20,428 nucleotides of DNA. It comes from a virus. Under the pieces are notes generated by a model. It was not told the origin of the DNA. It saw only the letters and a program-made list of their open reading frames with translations, and ran no database searches. The position numbers were made by a program, and so were the translations under genes. The stretch spans positions 1 through 20,428 of the IMG/VR virus record IMGVR_UViG_3300034418_004100; one strand, 5' to 3'. Of this stretch, positions 8,165-15,348 are shown one piece after another; the first letter of the stretch is position 1; every line of letters starts with the position of its first letter.

Positions 8165-10381
8165 TTATTTTTTAATTATTTTTGACATATTACCTTTGTT
8201 TGAATATTTAGCAATACTTATGTTTAGTTTTGGTTTTTCTACTGTAGCGTTTGGTCTATATAAATGCCTATTACAAGCCATTATTGCAAGACCAGAACTA
8301 ATAGAAGCATCGTGTTTTGTTCTTTTGTTTATATCAAATTTAGCCCAGTCATTTAACAACTCATTAAAATAACAATTACCAAATTGACCTTCAGCGTTCA
8401 TACCCACGTGGCTTTGTATATACATTTCAATAGCTGCGGCATGCGCTTGTTTAATGTCTTCACTAGAGTTTGGTATACCACCTATTTCTTTTTCAGCTGT
8501 AGATAATTTGTTCCAAACTTTATCAGGCCTATTCATACTAAAACCTCTGTAACCACGTCTTCTTAAATAATACAATAGACGAGGTTTGTTGTTTTCTGCA
8601 AGTAAAGGCATCCCGTAAAATACTAATGCCATTAGAACGTCTTCAAAAAACATCTCTGCAGTCTGAGGTCTAGCTATGTATTCTAGAAAAAACTGATTAG
8701 CAGGCGCATCTTCCATGCTAAACTTAGTTAAACCGTGTAAAGCTCCCTTAGAGCCTTTACCATCTACAGTTCCTGATATGTCATATGAGTCACAACCAAA
8801 AGCGCCCATATGTTCATTACCAGGATATTTTATACCATTTTTAATTACAATTTTATTTTGTATATTTGTTGGTGGTACCCAACTTACTTTAAATCTACCT
8901 TGTGGATCTGGATAAAATATAACACTTGTGTCTTTTACACCGTTAACCCACTGAAAACTACCTGTTGAAATACCTAACGTTCTTGACATTTCTTCATTGT
9001 AGTCTATTTGCTCGTATATTTTTACTAAATTAAATATACTATTTTTAGTTTCATCTCTAAACGCGTGTTCTTCAGTTCTTGGAAACTGTCTGTAAAACTC
9101 GTTTAACGCGTCTTGATCTCCTTTTAAACCATCAGCTTCATTTTGCCAGTGGTCTATTACACCTACATCTATTAACTCTCCATGGGGGTCAAAGACGTCA
9201 TCACTCGGAGTATTGAAGACTGGGCTTCCGTGCTCATCAATAAATCCTTCGTAGTTCCACTCCATTGGGATAAAAAGAGAATATAAACCAGACGCTGTCT
9301 GTCCATTTCTGTTTCGCTTAGTGACGTCGGATGCGCTATATAATCTTTTGAAGTTTTCTCCACCTTTATCTAATGAGTTTGATGTCGAGCCCATCATACA
9401 TTTACCTATAATCCTACTACCTAATCGTAAACATGTTTTTGTAACTCTCCAGTTATTTAATATATTATCGGGTCTTTCCCATTTACCGCTTTCATCGTGC
9501 ACTAACAGAGCAAGTTTTTCTCCGTCATAACTGTTATCGCCTGTATTTTTCCAGTCAATAGTAGTATCAAGTCCAACCAAGTCTTCCTGCTGTTCGTTTG
9601 CAGTAATCTTTTTACGCGTGAATTTACTTGCAGGAACCCTATAAGCAAGCTCAGACTTAGGTCTATCCATACCGTCCTGAATCGGTTTGAAAAAGAACGG
9701 GTAGTTAATACTAATTGGGACAACTTTATCTGTAAACATTTTTTTAGCATCTGCACCTGTTTTAGAGAGTATACCAAATCTACTATCACTTGCTAATGTA
9801 GCTTGGTTAACTGTTTCTGCTGAAGACATGAAAGAAAATCCAGACCTACGATTTTTAAGGTAGCACATCCCGTAACATCTTTTGTCGGCTTTACAAGCTT
9901 CCCAGAATATAAAAAATAGTCGATTTGCTTCTCTAAAATCAGGCGCACCTACATCTATTTTACTCCATTGCAAGTACATATAGTGTGTACCTGTTATGTA
10001 TGTTGGTGTACCGTTGTTATTAAACCAGAAACCTTCTTCACGTCTTTTAAACTCTTCGTCTATATAATCATACCACTGCGCTTTCTTTTCTTCAGGGTAT
10101 GTTCTCCAGTCAAATATATTTTTAAGTCTTGCTAGTTCTTTTGGGTATTCAAATTGTTGCCACTTTTTTAGCTCATTAGAGAACACTTGCACTGGTTCTT
10201 TTGGCAGCGCGATTCGCAGATTTTGTATCTCAAGTATTTTACCGATTTTACCAGTTTTTGATATAACGACAATATCGTGTTCTTTATTATATCCATATTC
10301 CCATTTTTTACTTTTATTAAGCCTTTTAATTGTATTAATCTTAACTGGCTCAACTACACTAACTAAATTTTGTTCGTACAT
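8165..10381 (-). CDS. terL: Terminase large subunit (packaging ATPase/nuclease)
   Basis: This 738-aa protein is the motor that pumps DNA into the procapsid and cuts the concatemer. In the ATPase domain there is a divergent Walker A-like KNRRSGFS (about 176-183), Walker B LLVHDE (292-297) and a coupling C-motif GSTSN (331-335). The RNase H-like nuclease domain has an acidic residue in FGCDSYD (D531/D534), acidic residues in MFFEDVLMAL (E580/D581) and a third in KHDASISSGLAI (D691). It overlaps the preceding small gene by one base (TAATG) and is followed 2 bp later by portal. Nothing is truncated. The Walker A lacks the standard GxxxxGK[ST] form, as in several distant terminase groups. Confidence 0.95.
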   Translation of the reverse strand: MYEQNLVSVVEPVKINTIKRLNKSKKWEYGYNKEHDIVVISKTGKIGKILEIQNLRIALPKEPVQVFSNELKKWQQFEYPKELARLKNIFDWRTYPEEKKAQWYDYIDEEFKRREEGFWFNNNGTPTYITGTHYMYLQWSKIDVGAPDFREANRLFFIFWEACKADKRCYGMCYLKNRRSGFSFMSSAETVNQATLASDSRFGILSKTGADAKKMFTDKVVPISINYPFFFKPIQDGMDRPKSELAYRVPASKFTRKKITANEQQEDLVGLDTTIDWKNTGDNSYDGEKLALLVHDESGKWERPDNILNNWRVTKTCLRLGSRIIGKCMMGSTSNSLDKGGENFKRLYSASDVTKRNRNGQTASGLYSLFIPMEWNYEGFIDEHGSPVFNTPSDDVFDPHGELIDVGVIDHWQNEADGLKGDQDALNEFYRQFPRTEEHAFRDETKNSIFNLVKIYEQIDYNEEMSRTLGISTGSFQWVNGVKDTSVIFYPDPQGRFKVSWVPPTNIQNKIVIKNGIKYPGNEHMGAFGCDSYDISGTVDGKGSKGALHGLTKFSMEDAPANQFFLEYIARPQTAEMFFEDVLMALVFYGMPLLAENNKPRLLYYLRRRGYRGFSMNRPDKVWNKLSTAEKEIGGIPNSSEDIKQAHAAAIEMYIQSHVGMNAEGQFGNCYFNELLNDWAKFDINKRTKHDASISSGLAIMACNRHLYRPNATVEKPKLNISIAKYSNKGNMSKIIKK

Positions 10382-10653
10382 TACTTTGACCTACCTTCAG
10401 CAAATCCTTTAAATACTTTTACTTTATCTTCAGGTTCTTTACCTTCTAATAAATTTTCTTCTTCTTGGATCCTGTTTAATATTTCAAACGCATCAAATAT
10501 TGCTAGCTTTTTTGTAGCAGCAGCATTTTTTAATCTATCAGCAGATATATCATCATCAGAGTCTACAATTGGCTCTTTAGCAACTTTGATTAATTCATCA
10601 ACTGCTTTCTGCCCAGCCTGGATTATATTCTTCTTCGTCTCCTTGATATTCAT
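10381..10653 (-). CDS. Small helical protein before TerL, candidate small terminase subunit
   Basis: This 90-aa acidic and mainly helical protein has a DDDISADRLKNAAATKK segment in the middle and ends KVFKGFAEGRSK. It lies directly upstream of terL and shares one base with it, the usual place of the small terminase subunit. No helix-turn-helix can be pointed to with confidence, and terS sequences diverge too much for recognition by eye, so the assignment rests on synteny and size. Its start overlaps the end of the 203-aa gene by 56 bp, more than elsewhere in the operon. No later ATG exists in the frame. Confidence 0.6.
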   Translation of the reverse strand: MNIKETKKNIIQAGQKAVDELIKVAKEPIVDSDDDISADRLKNAAATKKLAIFDAFEILNRIQEEENLLEGKEPEDKVKVFKGFAEGRSK

Positions 10654-11209
10654 ATTTAATTGTAATAAATTTTGATAGTAGTCTATATAACTTTTTACCG
10701 TCTATAATAAACTCATATTCTGAGCTTGGTCTAAACCCTATTAAATCACCTTCGTTAACCGTACCGTCAGTATATTTAACAACACCCATTAAAGGCTGTT
10801 CTTTGTCTGAACTTAATTTATCTGTTGATTTTATAGGCGCAACAAAACAATAACCTTTAATTGCTTGCCATTTTCTATTGTGATAACTAAATATAGCTTT
10901 TGGCTTGTATAAAAATATTTGATCTGGTTGTACTAGATAAGTGTCTTCATCAATATAAGCTCTACTGTTTTTTTCTATACCGTGTTGGTTGTGCCATCTT
11001 CTAAAAACATTATGATGTACAATTACAGTATCACCAACTTTAATATCTGTTTCACCTACAGTTGGTATTGCTTTTACTATAGCTTCTCTGCTAACATATT
11101 GATGATTAAATATTTCAGTGTTTACTATCAGTTCTTTACCACCTATATCTTTTGTGTTGTTGTATCTTGATTTTACAGGTTGTACAACAAAGTTGTAAAC
11201 CGCTTTCAT
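10598..11209 (-). CDS. Unknown 203-aa protein with possible GroES-like beta-barrel
   Basis: The protein has no signal peptide or membrane segment and is beta-rich. A central stretch runs VGDTVIVHHNVFRRWHNQHG, then DEDTYLVQPDQIFLY. The pattern (x)VGD-x-V-hhh, a loop, then YxV-x-x-x-QIhhY is like the strand order of Cpn10/GroES barrels. A second GD turn (NEGDLIGFRPSSEYEFIIDGKKLYRL) closes the protein. From memory, homologues are common in marine phages as hypothetical proteins. Given the phage-encoded GroEL/GroES elsewhere in the operon, a second co-chaperonin-like or capsid-associated role is conceivable but unproven. It overlaps the upstream gene by one base (TAATG). Confidence 0.6.
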   Translation of the reverse strand: MKAVYNFVVQPVKSRYNNTKDIGGKELIVNTEIFNHQYVSREAIVKAIPTVGETDIKVGDTVIVHHNVFRRWHNQHGIEKNSRAYIDEDTYLVQPDQIFLYKPKAIFSYHNRKWQAIKGYCFVAPIKSTDKLSSDKEQPLMGVVKYTDGTVNEGDLIGFRPSSEYEFIIDGKKLYRLLSKFITIKYEYQGDEEEYNPGWAESS

Positions 11210-11430
11210 TAATACTGTAAGTTGTATTCTACAGATACAGCCATATTTTTATTAAAATCTTTCCAAGGTAAAACATCTTTACCTTTTCTAATATAAACAC
11301 TGTACTTATCTTCTTCCTCTAGTATATCACATATAGTATGACCACCATACACTTCTTGCCCAACGGCATAGTGCATAGCGTCATTTTTATAATCTTTACC
11401 TATACTAATCTTCCTTATTAGCTTCGACAT
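11209..11430 (-). CDS. Small conserved-looking protein of unknown function
   Basis: This 73-aa protein is beta-rich and soluble: an N-terminal basic strand (MSKLIRKISIGKDYKNDAMH), a GGHTICDI turn, then KYSVYIRKGKD and a C-terminal SVEYNLQY. It overlaps the gene before it by 22 bp and the gene after it by 1 bp, so it is firmly part of the leftward operon. No catalytic motif is seen. I recall similar short proteins next to terminase genes in uncultured marine phages, without function. Confidence 0.6.
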   Translation of the reverse strand: MSKLIRKISIGKDYKNDAMHYAVGQEVYGGHTICDILEEEDKYSVYIRKGKDVLPWKDFNKNMAVSVEYNLQY

Positions 11431-11671
11431 CGTCTTGGTACTTTATCTCACCAGTTTCTATATTAACATTTACAGTACCATACTCTTCTTTTAGCTCATC
11501 TTGCATAGCGTTTAAAGCCTCTTGAGTTACAGTAGCTTGATGTAATATAGCGTGTTTTCTAGTTTCAATTCTACCTATTTCTAGATTAAATTGATTTATA
11601 TTTGAAACAATTGATTGTATTTTTTCTAATTGTTCTTTTGTTATATTTGTTGCTTTTTCTTTTTTTGCCAT
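11405..11671 (-). CDS. Small coiled-coil protein of unknown function
   Basis: This 88-aa protein is a nearly continuous helix with heptad-like spacing from residue 12 to 65 (KEQLEKIQSIVSNINQFNLE, then LHQATVTQEALNAMQDEL). It ends in an acidic tail that includes a short beta hairpin (VNVNIETGEIKY). It starts at ATG-GCA-AAA after an A/T leader. Such small coiled coils are common between structural genes in marine phages; a virion chaperone or linker role is possible, but nothing in the sequence decides it. Confidence 0.6.
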   Translation of the reverse strand: MAKKEKATNITKEQLEKIQSIVSNINQFNLEIGRIETRKHAILHQATVTQEALNAMQDELKEEYGTVNVNIETGEIKYQDDVEANKED

Positions 11672-11697
11672 TTTATTTAATTTAAGTTAATTTTAAT

Positions 11698-12420
11698 TTA
11701 TAATCCGTGAATTCCTTGTAAGTAACTGTTCACGTCAGCTATTTCTTGTGCATTTAATCCTTTACTCCAAAATGCTAATTCTAATATTTTACCATCGAAA
11801 AATTGTGATGTACCAGCTCTAGATCCAAGAACATTAATATCAAAACCAAAAGGGTTTTCACCTTCAGCTTCATTAGACGAAGTGTCTGTGTCAAATGTTA
11901 GTTGTGTACCATTTTTAAAAAATGTAAATCTGTTACTAACACCAGCACTTTTATTTACTAGTATTAACATTTTAGGACCAGCAGCAAGCACAGCGCCATC
12001 AGTAAACTTCATACTAGTTGTTGTTTGAGTAGGATCATTTGTAACAATTGTAAAAGTATTTTGATCAGCAATTCTAATTTGATCGTTTGAATCTTTACTT
12101 AATATGGTATTGTCACTAGCTGATTCTTGATCTACAACTACTGCCATACAAAAACCTTGGTTTTCAGCTATTGTTATTGTGCTCGTTAAATCATAGTGTG
12201 CAGAATCAGTTTCTTCAAAATCTAAACCACCATTAGATACTGTAGCTTGATTTATTTCAGTAGCTTGTGTTGCATGATTATTGTTACCAGATGAATCATC
12301 CCATTTAGCAGCTGTTACACCTACACCGTTTTTAAGCCATAATTCTAAATCAGTAGTTGCATCTTTTAAGTCCATAGACACATAACTAGATCCTGAAACG
12401 CTATTTGCTAACCCTAACAT
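11698..12420 (-). CDS. LamG/concanavalin-like virion protein (capsid fibre or receptor-binding)
   Basis: This 240-aa protein is all-beta. The pattern is that of a LamG/concanavalin A-like lectin domain: LELWLKNG, then KWDDSSGNNNHATQ, FTFFKNGTQL, and a final FFDGKILELAFWSKGLNAQE near the C-terminus. The last motif is very typical of laminin-G-like phage proteins. The ATG at 12420 is chosen because it overlaps the preceding stop by one base (TAATG), as other junctions here do. An ATG 24 bp earlier would add eight residues but intrude into the upstream gene. An AGGAG sits just before the chosen start, unusual for this genome. A role in glycan binding at the virion surface is inferred from the fold. 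Confidence 0.7.
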   Translation of the reverse strand: MLGLANSVSGSSYVSMDLKDATTDLELWLKNGVGVTAAKWDDSSGNNNHATQATEINQATVSNGGLDFEETDSAHYDLTSTITIAENQGFCMAVVVDQESASDNTILSKDSNDQIRIADQNTFTIVTNDPTQTTTSMKFTDGAVLAAGPKMLILVNKSAGVSNRFTFFKNGTQLTFDTDTSSNEAEGENPFGFDINVLGSRAGTSQFFDGKILELAFWSKGLNAQEIADVNSYLQGIHGL

Positions 12421-12788
12421 TAGTCTCCTATATAAGCTATACAAGTGCCAGAAGCTGGATCTATTTCAGTCCATCTACCATATATAGTCACGCCTTTTGG
12501 AAAAGTATTACTAACATCTACTTGTAAACCACCACCACCTGATGATGTAGTTTCTGAACCTACTGATAGGTTGTGAGCAGCAGCTTCTGTACCTATGTAC
12601 TCTAGCCCTGCACCAGCAGAATCATTGTCAGCTTTTAAACCACCACTTGAATCAAAAGTGCAGTCTGTTAACATTGTTATTGCAACAAACACTTTGTTTG
12701 TAGGAGGTGTCATTGCGGCAGTACCATCATTAAACATACTACCCATCTGCCCAAAGCCATAAGCTACTTCTGTTGAATTTATTCCCAT
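12420..12788 (-). CDS. Possible capsid decoration or head-fibre protein
   Basis: This 122-aa protein is Gly/Ser/Thr/Ala-rich with low charge and predicted beta structure, as in virion surface proteins. It begins with EVAYGFGQMGSMF, contains a Gly run (SSGGGGLQVDVSN) and ends with a WTEIDPASGTCIAYIGD strand. It sits between the holin and the LamG-like gene, each junction overlapping by one base. I recall similar short proteins near capsid genes of marine phages. A decoration or fibre-base role is a guess from composition and neighbours. Confidence 0.6.
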   Translation of the reverse strand: MGINSTEVAYGFGQMGSMFNDGTAAMTPPTNKVFVAITMLTDCTFDSSGGLKADNDSAGAGLEYIGTEAAAHNLSVGSETTSSGGGGLQVDVSNTFPKGVTIYGRWTEIDPASGTCIAYIGD

Positions 12789-13180
12789 TATTTTTTTACT
12801 TTTTCTAGTGATCGTCCGCCAAAGTAAGCACCGATCACAGTTATTAATACTAATTGTAAAAGATCTACATACGAGTCTTTTACATTGAAATTTATTTTAC
12901 CCGCGTCTATAAATATAAGTAACATTGTACATACTACTAAAAATATTAATACTAACGGTCTTATATTTTTACTTAGCCACGAGTCTGAGTTCATGTCTAA
13001 CTTCCATCTTTCAGTCACTTGTTTTTGCATCTCAGCTTCGTAACCTAATATCATATCTTTTATTTGCTTTTCTGCAGCTGCTTTTTCTTCAGCTGATGTA
13101 TGTAAATTATCTATTACACCACCAACTTTATTTATTAATTCACCAGCACCTGCTGAAAACACTTTACTTAATATACTCAT
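12788..13180 (-). CDS. Probable holin (GTA/3TM holin type)
   Basis: This 130-aa membrane protein is expected to open the inner membrane at lysis. After an N-terminal helical part and a charged coil (about 30-60), the segment ERWKLDMNSDSWLSKNIRP leads into a hydrophobic helix (about 74-92, LVLIFLVVCTMLLIFI). A short loop and a second helix (about 103-120, YVDLLQLVLITVIGAYFGG) follow, ending in GRSLEKVKK. This arrangement matches the holin family described for gene-transfer-agent release (PF11351 type), as I remember it. The ATG at 13180 is preferred because it forms an ATGA overlap with the stop of the metallopeptidase-like gene. A start 21 bp earlier is possible. Confidence 0.72.
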   Translation of the reverse strand: MSILSKVFSAGAGELINKVGGVIDNLHTSAEEKAAAEKQIKDMILGYEAEMQKQVTERWKLDMNSDSWLSKNIRPLVLIFLVVCTMLLIFIDAGKINFNVKDSYVDLLQLVLITVIGAYFGGRSLEKVKK

Positions 13181-13581
13181 ATATTTGCTTGTTTTTCCCA
13201 AGGAAAGTTATCTTCACCAGCTTCTTTCCACTGTCCATCAACTTTAATCATATCTTTTCTATTAATAGTTTCTCTTGGGTATGTTACACCATCATATTTT
13301 ACAAAGTCATCGCCGTAAGATAATTTACCAAGCTTCATATCTGTAGCATGTCTCATCTCGTGTAATAACACTTGTTTTTCCATTGGGCTATTAGGTTGTA
13401 CTTTATCGCTTATAAATATACTACCATCCATATTAGCTTCGCCTAATATACCTTCATCTAATTTTTTTCTTATAACAGGATTACCAGGTATAGAAGCGTC
13501 GTCAGCTTTAAAACTTAATTTCTTTTTTAAGTTGCCTTGATGTGCAATAGCTTCTCTTTGTTTACCTAGTTTAAATCCCAT
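13177..13581 (-). CDS. HExxH zinc-metallopeptidase-like protein
   Basis: This 134-aa protein contains LLHEMRHATD at residues 72-81, an HExxH zinc site (H74, E75, H78) followed by Asp81 as a possible third ligand (HExxHxxD). The chain is short, with a basic N-terminus and no signal peptide. It lies between small basic genes and the holin, linked by an ATGA overlap on the holin side. It could be a virion maturation protease, a peptidoglycan-cutting enzyme acting with the holin, or a virion-borne peptidase. The motif is clear; the substrate is not known. No lysozyme, amidase or other endolysin is recognisable in the window. Confidence 0.65.
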   Translation of the reverse strand: MGFKLGKQREAIAHQGNLKKKLSFKADDASIPGNPVIRKKLDEGILGEANMDGSIFISDKVQPNSPMEKQVLLHEMRHATDMKLGKLSYGDDFVKYDGVTYPRETINRKDMIKVDGQWKEAGEDNFPWEKQANI

Positions 13582-13712
13582 TATTTTTTCTTTTTACGTA
13601 CGCAATTAGGCACTGTTTTTCCGCCTTTCTTTTTAGTACCATACGCAACGTAACCTTTCCAACAAGGGTTTTTCATTTTTTTCTTTTTAAACGCACTTTT
13701 AAAATCCATCAT
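13581..13712 (-). CDS. Small Lys-rich Cys-containing protein
   Basis: The frame encodes 43 aa. After MMDFKSAFKKKKM it contains NPCWKGYVAYGTKKKGG and ends VPNCVRKKKK. The pair of cysteines around a GY-x-x-x-G core is, from memory, a frequent small-protein motif of marine phages (NPCW-x-GY ... VPNCV). It overlaps the upstream gene by ATGA and the downstream gene by one base (TAATG), and both overlaps support translation. Role unknown; the charge suggests DNA or RNA contact. Confidence 0.7.
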   Translation of the reverse strand: MMDFKSAFKKKKMKNPCWKGYVAYGTKKKGGKTVPNCVRKKKK

Positions 13713-13828
13713 TTTTTTCTCATTTTAGTGACAGACTTTTTCATCATCTTCATTGTAGATCGTTTTTTACTATCTTTTTTAGGTGGTCTACCTTTTTTTG
13801 ACCCGTATGTTCCTTTTCCTTGTGGCAT
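13709..13828 (-). CDS. Small basic protein of MPxGKGTYGS type
   Basis: The frame encodes 39 aa starting MPQGKGTYGSKKGRPPKK and ending in a Lys/Met-rich helix (MKMMKKSVTKMRKK). I recall this N-terminus from many marine phages, always as a short protein without known function. The start ATG follows a pure A/T leader, and the stop overlaps the next gene by four bases. It is strongly basic, so nucleic-acid binding or packaging with DNA is plausible. Confidence 0.7.
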   Translation of the reverse strand: MPQGKGTYGSKKGRPPKKDSKKRSTMKMMKKSVTKMRKK

Positions 13829-13879
13829 AATTTTTATTTTTAATTTATTAGTTATATAGTTACACTTACTTATCGTAAT

Positions 13880-14260
13880 TTAGCATTTCCATCTGCGCCT
13901 AGCAGCACATATTCTTTTTTTAGGTGTCTTACTGCAATTTATATTATGCATCTTCATTTGCCCAGCAGATCTAGCACAATATGATTTTTTACGTTTACCA
14001 CCACCTGGTTGTGGTGCTTTTAAATTACCACCTGTTTCTCTGTTGTAAGCTCTTCTACCCGCAGCTGTCATACCTGCACCTTCTTCAGCTGAAAGAAAAT
14101 GCCTACCTTTACCTTTTGTAGTTTTTCTTAGTTTATTTAATGGTGAACCTGTATTTCTACGTCTACCACAACTAGTAACTTTAAGAGGATTACCTTTCTG
14201 CTTAAAAGCAGATATAGGTGATGATTCAAACATATTGTTTTGTCTTTCTGATCCTGGCAT
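13880..14260 (-). CDS. Basic Cys-containing protein, possible DUF6321-like domain
   Basis: This 126-aa protein is rich in Arg, Lys and Gly. The C-terminal half runs TAAGRRAYNRETGGNLKAPQ, then GGGKRKKSYCARSAGQMK, and ends with RICAARRRWKC. From memory this matches a small domain of unknown function common in cyanophages and other marine phages (probably DUF6321). The N-terminal half is low-complexity and basic. The gene begins 1 bp after the stop of the winged-helix-like gene. A DNA-binding or virion-internal role is suggested by charge only. Confidence 0.65.
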   Translation of the reverse strand: MPGSERQNNMFESSPISAFKQKGNPLKVTSCGRRRNTGSPLNKLRKTTKGKGRHFLSAEEGAGMTAAGRRAYNRETGGNLKAPQPGGGKRKKSYCARSAGQMKMHNINCSKTPKKRICAARRRWKC

Positions 14261-14261
14261 A

Positions 14262-14702
14262 TTATCTATTTTTATCTTTGATCATATCGTCTATAGCTTT
14301 ATTATAAACTTTATCTGTATATGATTTGTTGTTGTAGAATATGCTTCGCTCTGATGTAGGCATGTCCTCTTCGCCTAATAGTATACGATATATTCTATTT
14401 ATTAATTGTTTACATCTATACGATGTTTTATACACACTATACTTTATAGTAGTACGATTTCTATGTCTCCATACATCTATCCACCCTTGTTGTCTAAGCC
14501 TGTCCCATCTTGCTTTATCCCAAGAAAATGTATAAACTCCGTCCATGAAATCTTTTCGTGTGAATCTTCCTTCACAATCTAAATAAAATAAAAGTTCTAA
14601 GTCTGCGTCTAATATCCCGTAAGTTTTACAAGCCCACTTACGTGTGAGCCTGTAATACTTAAGGATATTCATTTCACGCAAATCTTGCGCGGTTAGTCTC
14701 AA
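14262..14702 (-). CDS. Winged-helix (MarR-like) DNA-binding protein
   Basis: This 146-aa basic protein has the helix pattern of a winged helix-turn-helix: an N-terminal helix (LREMNILKYYRLTRKWACK), a second (DADLELLFYLDCEGRFTRKD), then a recognition-like unit WDKARWDRLRQQGWIDVWRH. A basic wing (RNRTTIKYSVYKTS) and a C-terminal helix for dimerisation (YRCKQLINRIYRILLG) follow. The pattern resembles the MarR class, as I recall for similar marine phage genes. It could control leftward late transcription, but its position inside the operon also allows a structural role. It starts 6 bp after the stop of the 101-aa gene. Confidence 0.55.
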   Translation of the reverse strand: MRLTAQDLREMNILKYYRLTRKWACKTYGILDADLELLFYLDCEGRFTRKDFMDGVYTFSWDKARWDRLRQQGWIDVWRHRNRTTIKYSVYKTSYRCKQLINRIYRILLGEEDMPTSERSIFYNNKSYTDKVYNKAIDDMIKDKNR

Positions 14703-14708
14703 TTGCTA

Positions 14709-15014
14709 TTAAGAACCAGCAGTGTAAGCTACAGTAGTAACATCAGCAAAAGGAGCTGTTGCAGCAATTACTTTAAGCACACCACCATACTGAACTTGGC
14801 TTGCACCAATTTCTTGAGCTAATCTTAAAGCTACTTCATCAGACTTGCCAGTACTAGTAGTTAAAGTAATTATTTCTGAAGAAATATCACTATCACCATT
14901 GTTAAACTGTAATACAACCGAAGTATTAGAAGCTACTTTAATTTGAACGCAGTTTTTAGCAGGAAAAAAGTTTTCATCAGTACCTGCAGCGTCTACAAAA
15001 TGTAACATTTTCAT
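14709..15014 (-). CDS. Possible small virion protein
   Basis: This 101-aa, mostly beta protein is low in charge and rich in Val/Ala/Thr/Ser: a start MKMLHFVDAAGTDENFFPA, repeated strands (VQIKVASNTSVVLQF) and a C-terminal VTTVAYTAGS. Base composition is less AT-rich than in neighbours, similar to the capsid gene, which often marks abundant virion proteins. It is the first gene after a 76-bp intergenic gap with tandem repeats, so it may begin a separate transcript. A decoration protein is one possibility. Function unknown. Confidence 0.6.
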   Translation of the reverse strand: MKMLHFVDAAGTDENFFPAKNCVQIKVASNTSVVLQFNNGDSDISSEIITLTTSTGKSDEVALRLAQEIGASQVQYGGVLKVIAATAPFADVTTVAYTAGS

Positions 15015-15057
15015 AATTGTAATTTTTATTTGTTAATAATTAGGTTAATTTACGATT

Positions 15058-15083
15058 TTAAGTTTTTGGCTTAAGGTTTTTGG
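15058..15083. repeat. 13-bp tandem duplication in the groES to 101-aa gene gap
   Basis: TTAAGTTTTTGGC (15058-15070) is followed directly by TTAAGGTTTTTGG (15071-15083). The copies differ mainly by one inserted G. They lie in the 76-bp gap upstream (for leftward transcription) of the 101-aa gene. They could be operator half-sites or part of a promoter, or simply a slippage product. Confidence 0.6.
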
Positions 15084-15090
15084 TTTGTGT

Positions 15091-15348
15091 CTAATCTATC
15101 AATACCACATCCATTGATCGGATTACGTGGTAAAGAGTTTCTTTGTACTGAACACCATGTCCAGCATGTTTATCATAATAAACGATGTCTTTTTCGTTTA
15201 TTCCTTCTACAAGATTACCAGTTGATATTACTTTGGCCTTTATATACCTATTGTCCGCATCTACGTCTTCAGTTAATATAAGCCCACCAACTTTCTTTGG
15301 CCCTTGTTTTATTTTTTCCACTATTATATAATTATTGACTGCTCGCAT
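15091..15348 (-). CDS. groES: GroES/Cpn10 co-chaperonin
   Basis: This 85-aa protein is close to a minimal GroES (E. coli 97 aa). The N-terminal strand (MRAVNNYIIVEKI) is followed by the flexible mobile loop (PKKVGGLILTED, residues 17-28), whose hydrophobic LIL at 23-25 would bind the apical domain of GroEL. The barrel (YIKAKVISTGN) and the closing VKSGD-like turn (VEGINEKDIVYY) are present. It forms the lid of the folding chamber. It lies downstream of groEL and overlaps it by 17 bp, the reverse of the normal bacterial order. The roof-loop region is shorter than in bacterial proteins. Confidence 0.95.
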   Translation of the reverse strand: MRAVNNYIIVEKIKQGPKKVGGLILTEDVDADNRYIKAKVISTGNLVEGINEKDIVYYDKHAGHGVQYKETLYHVIRSMDVVLID

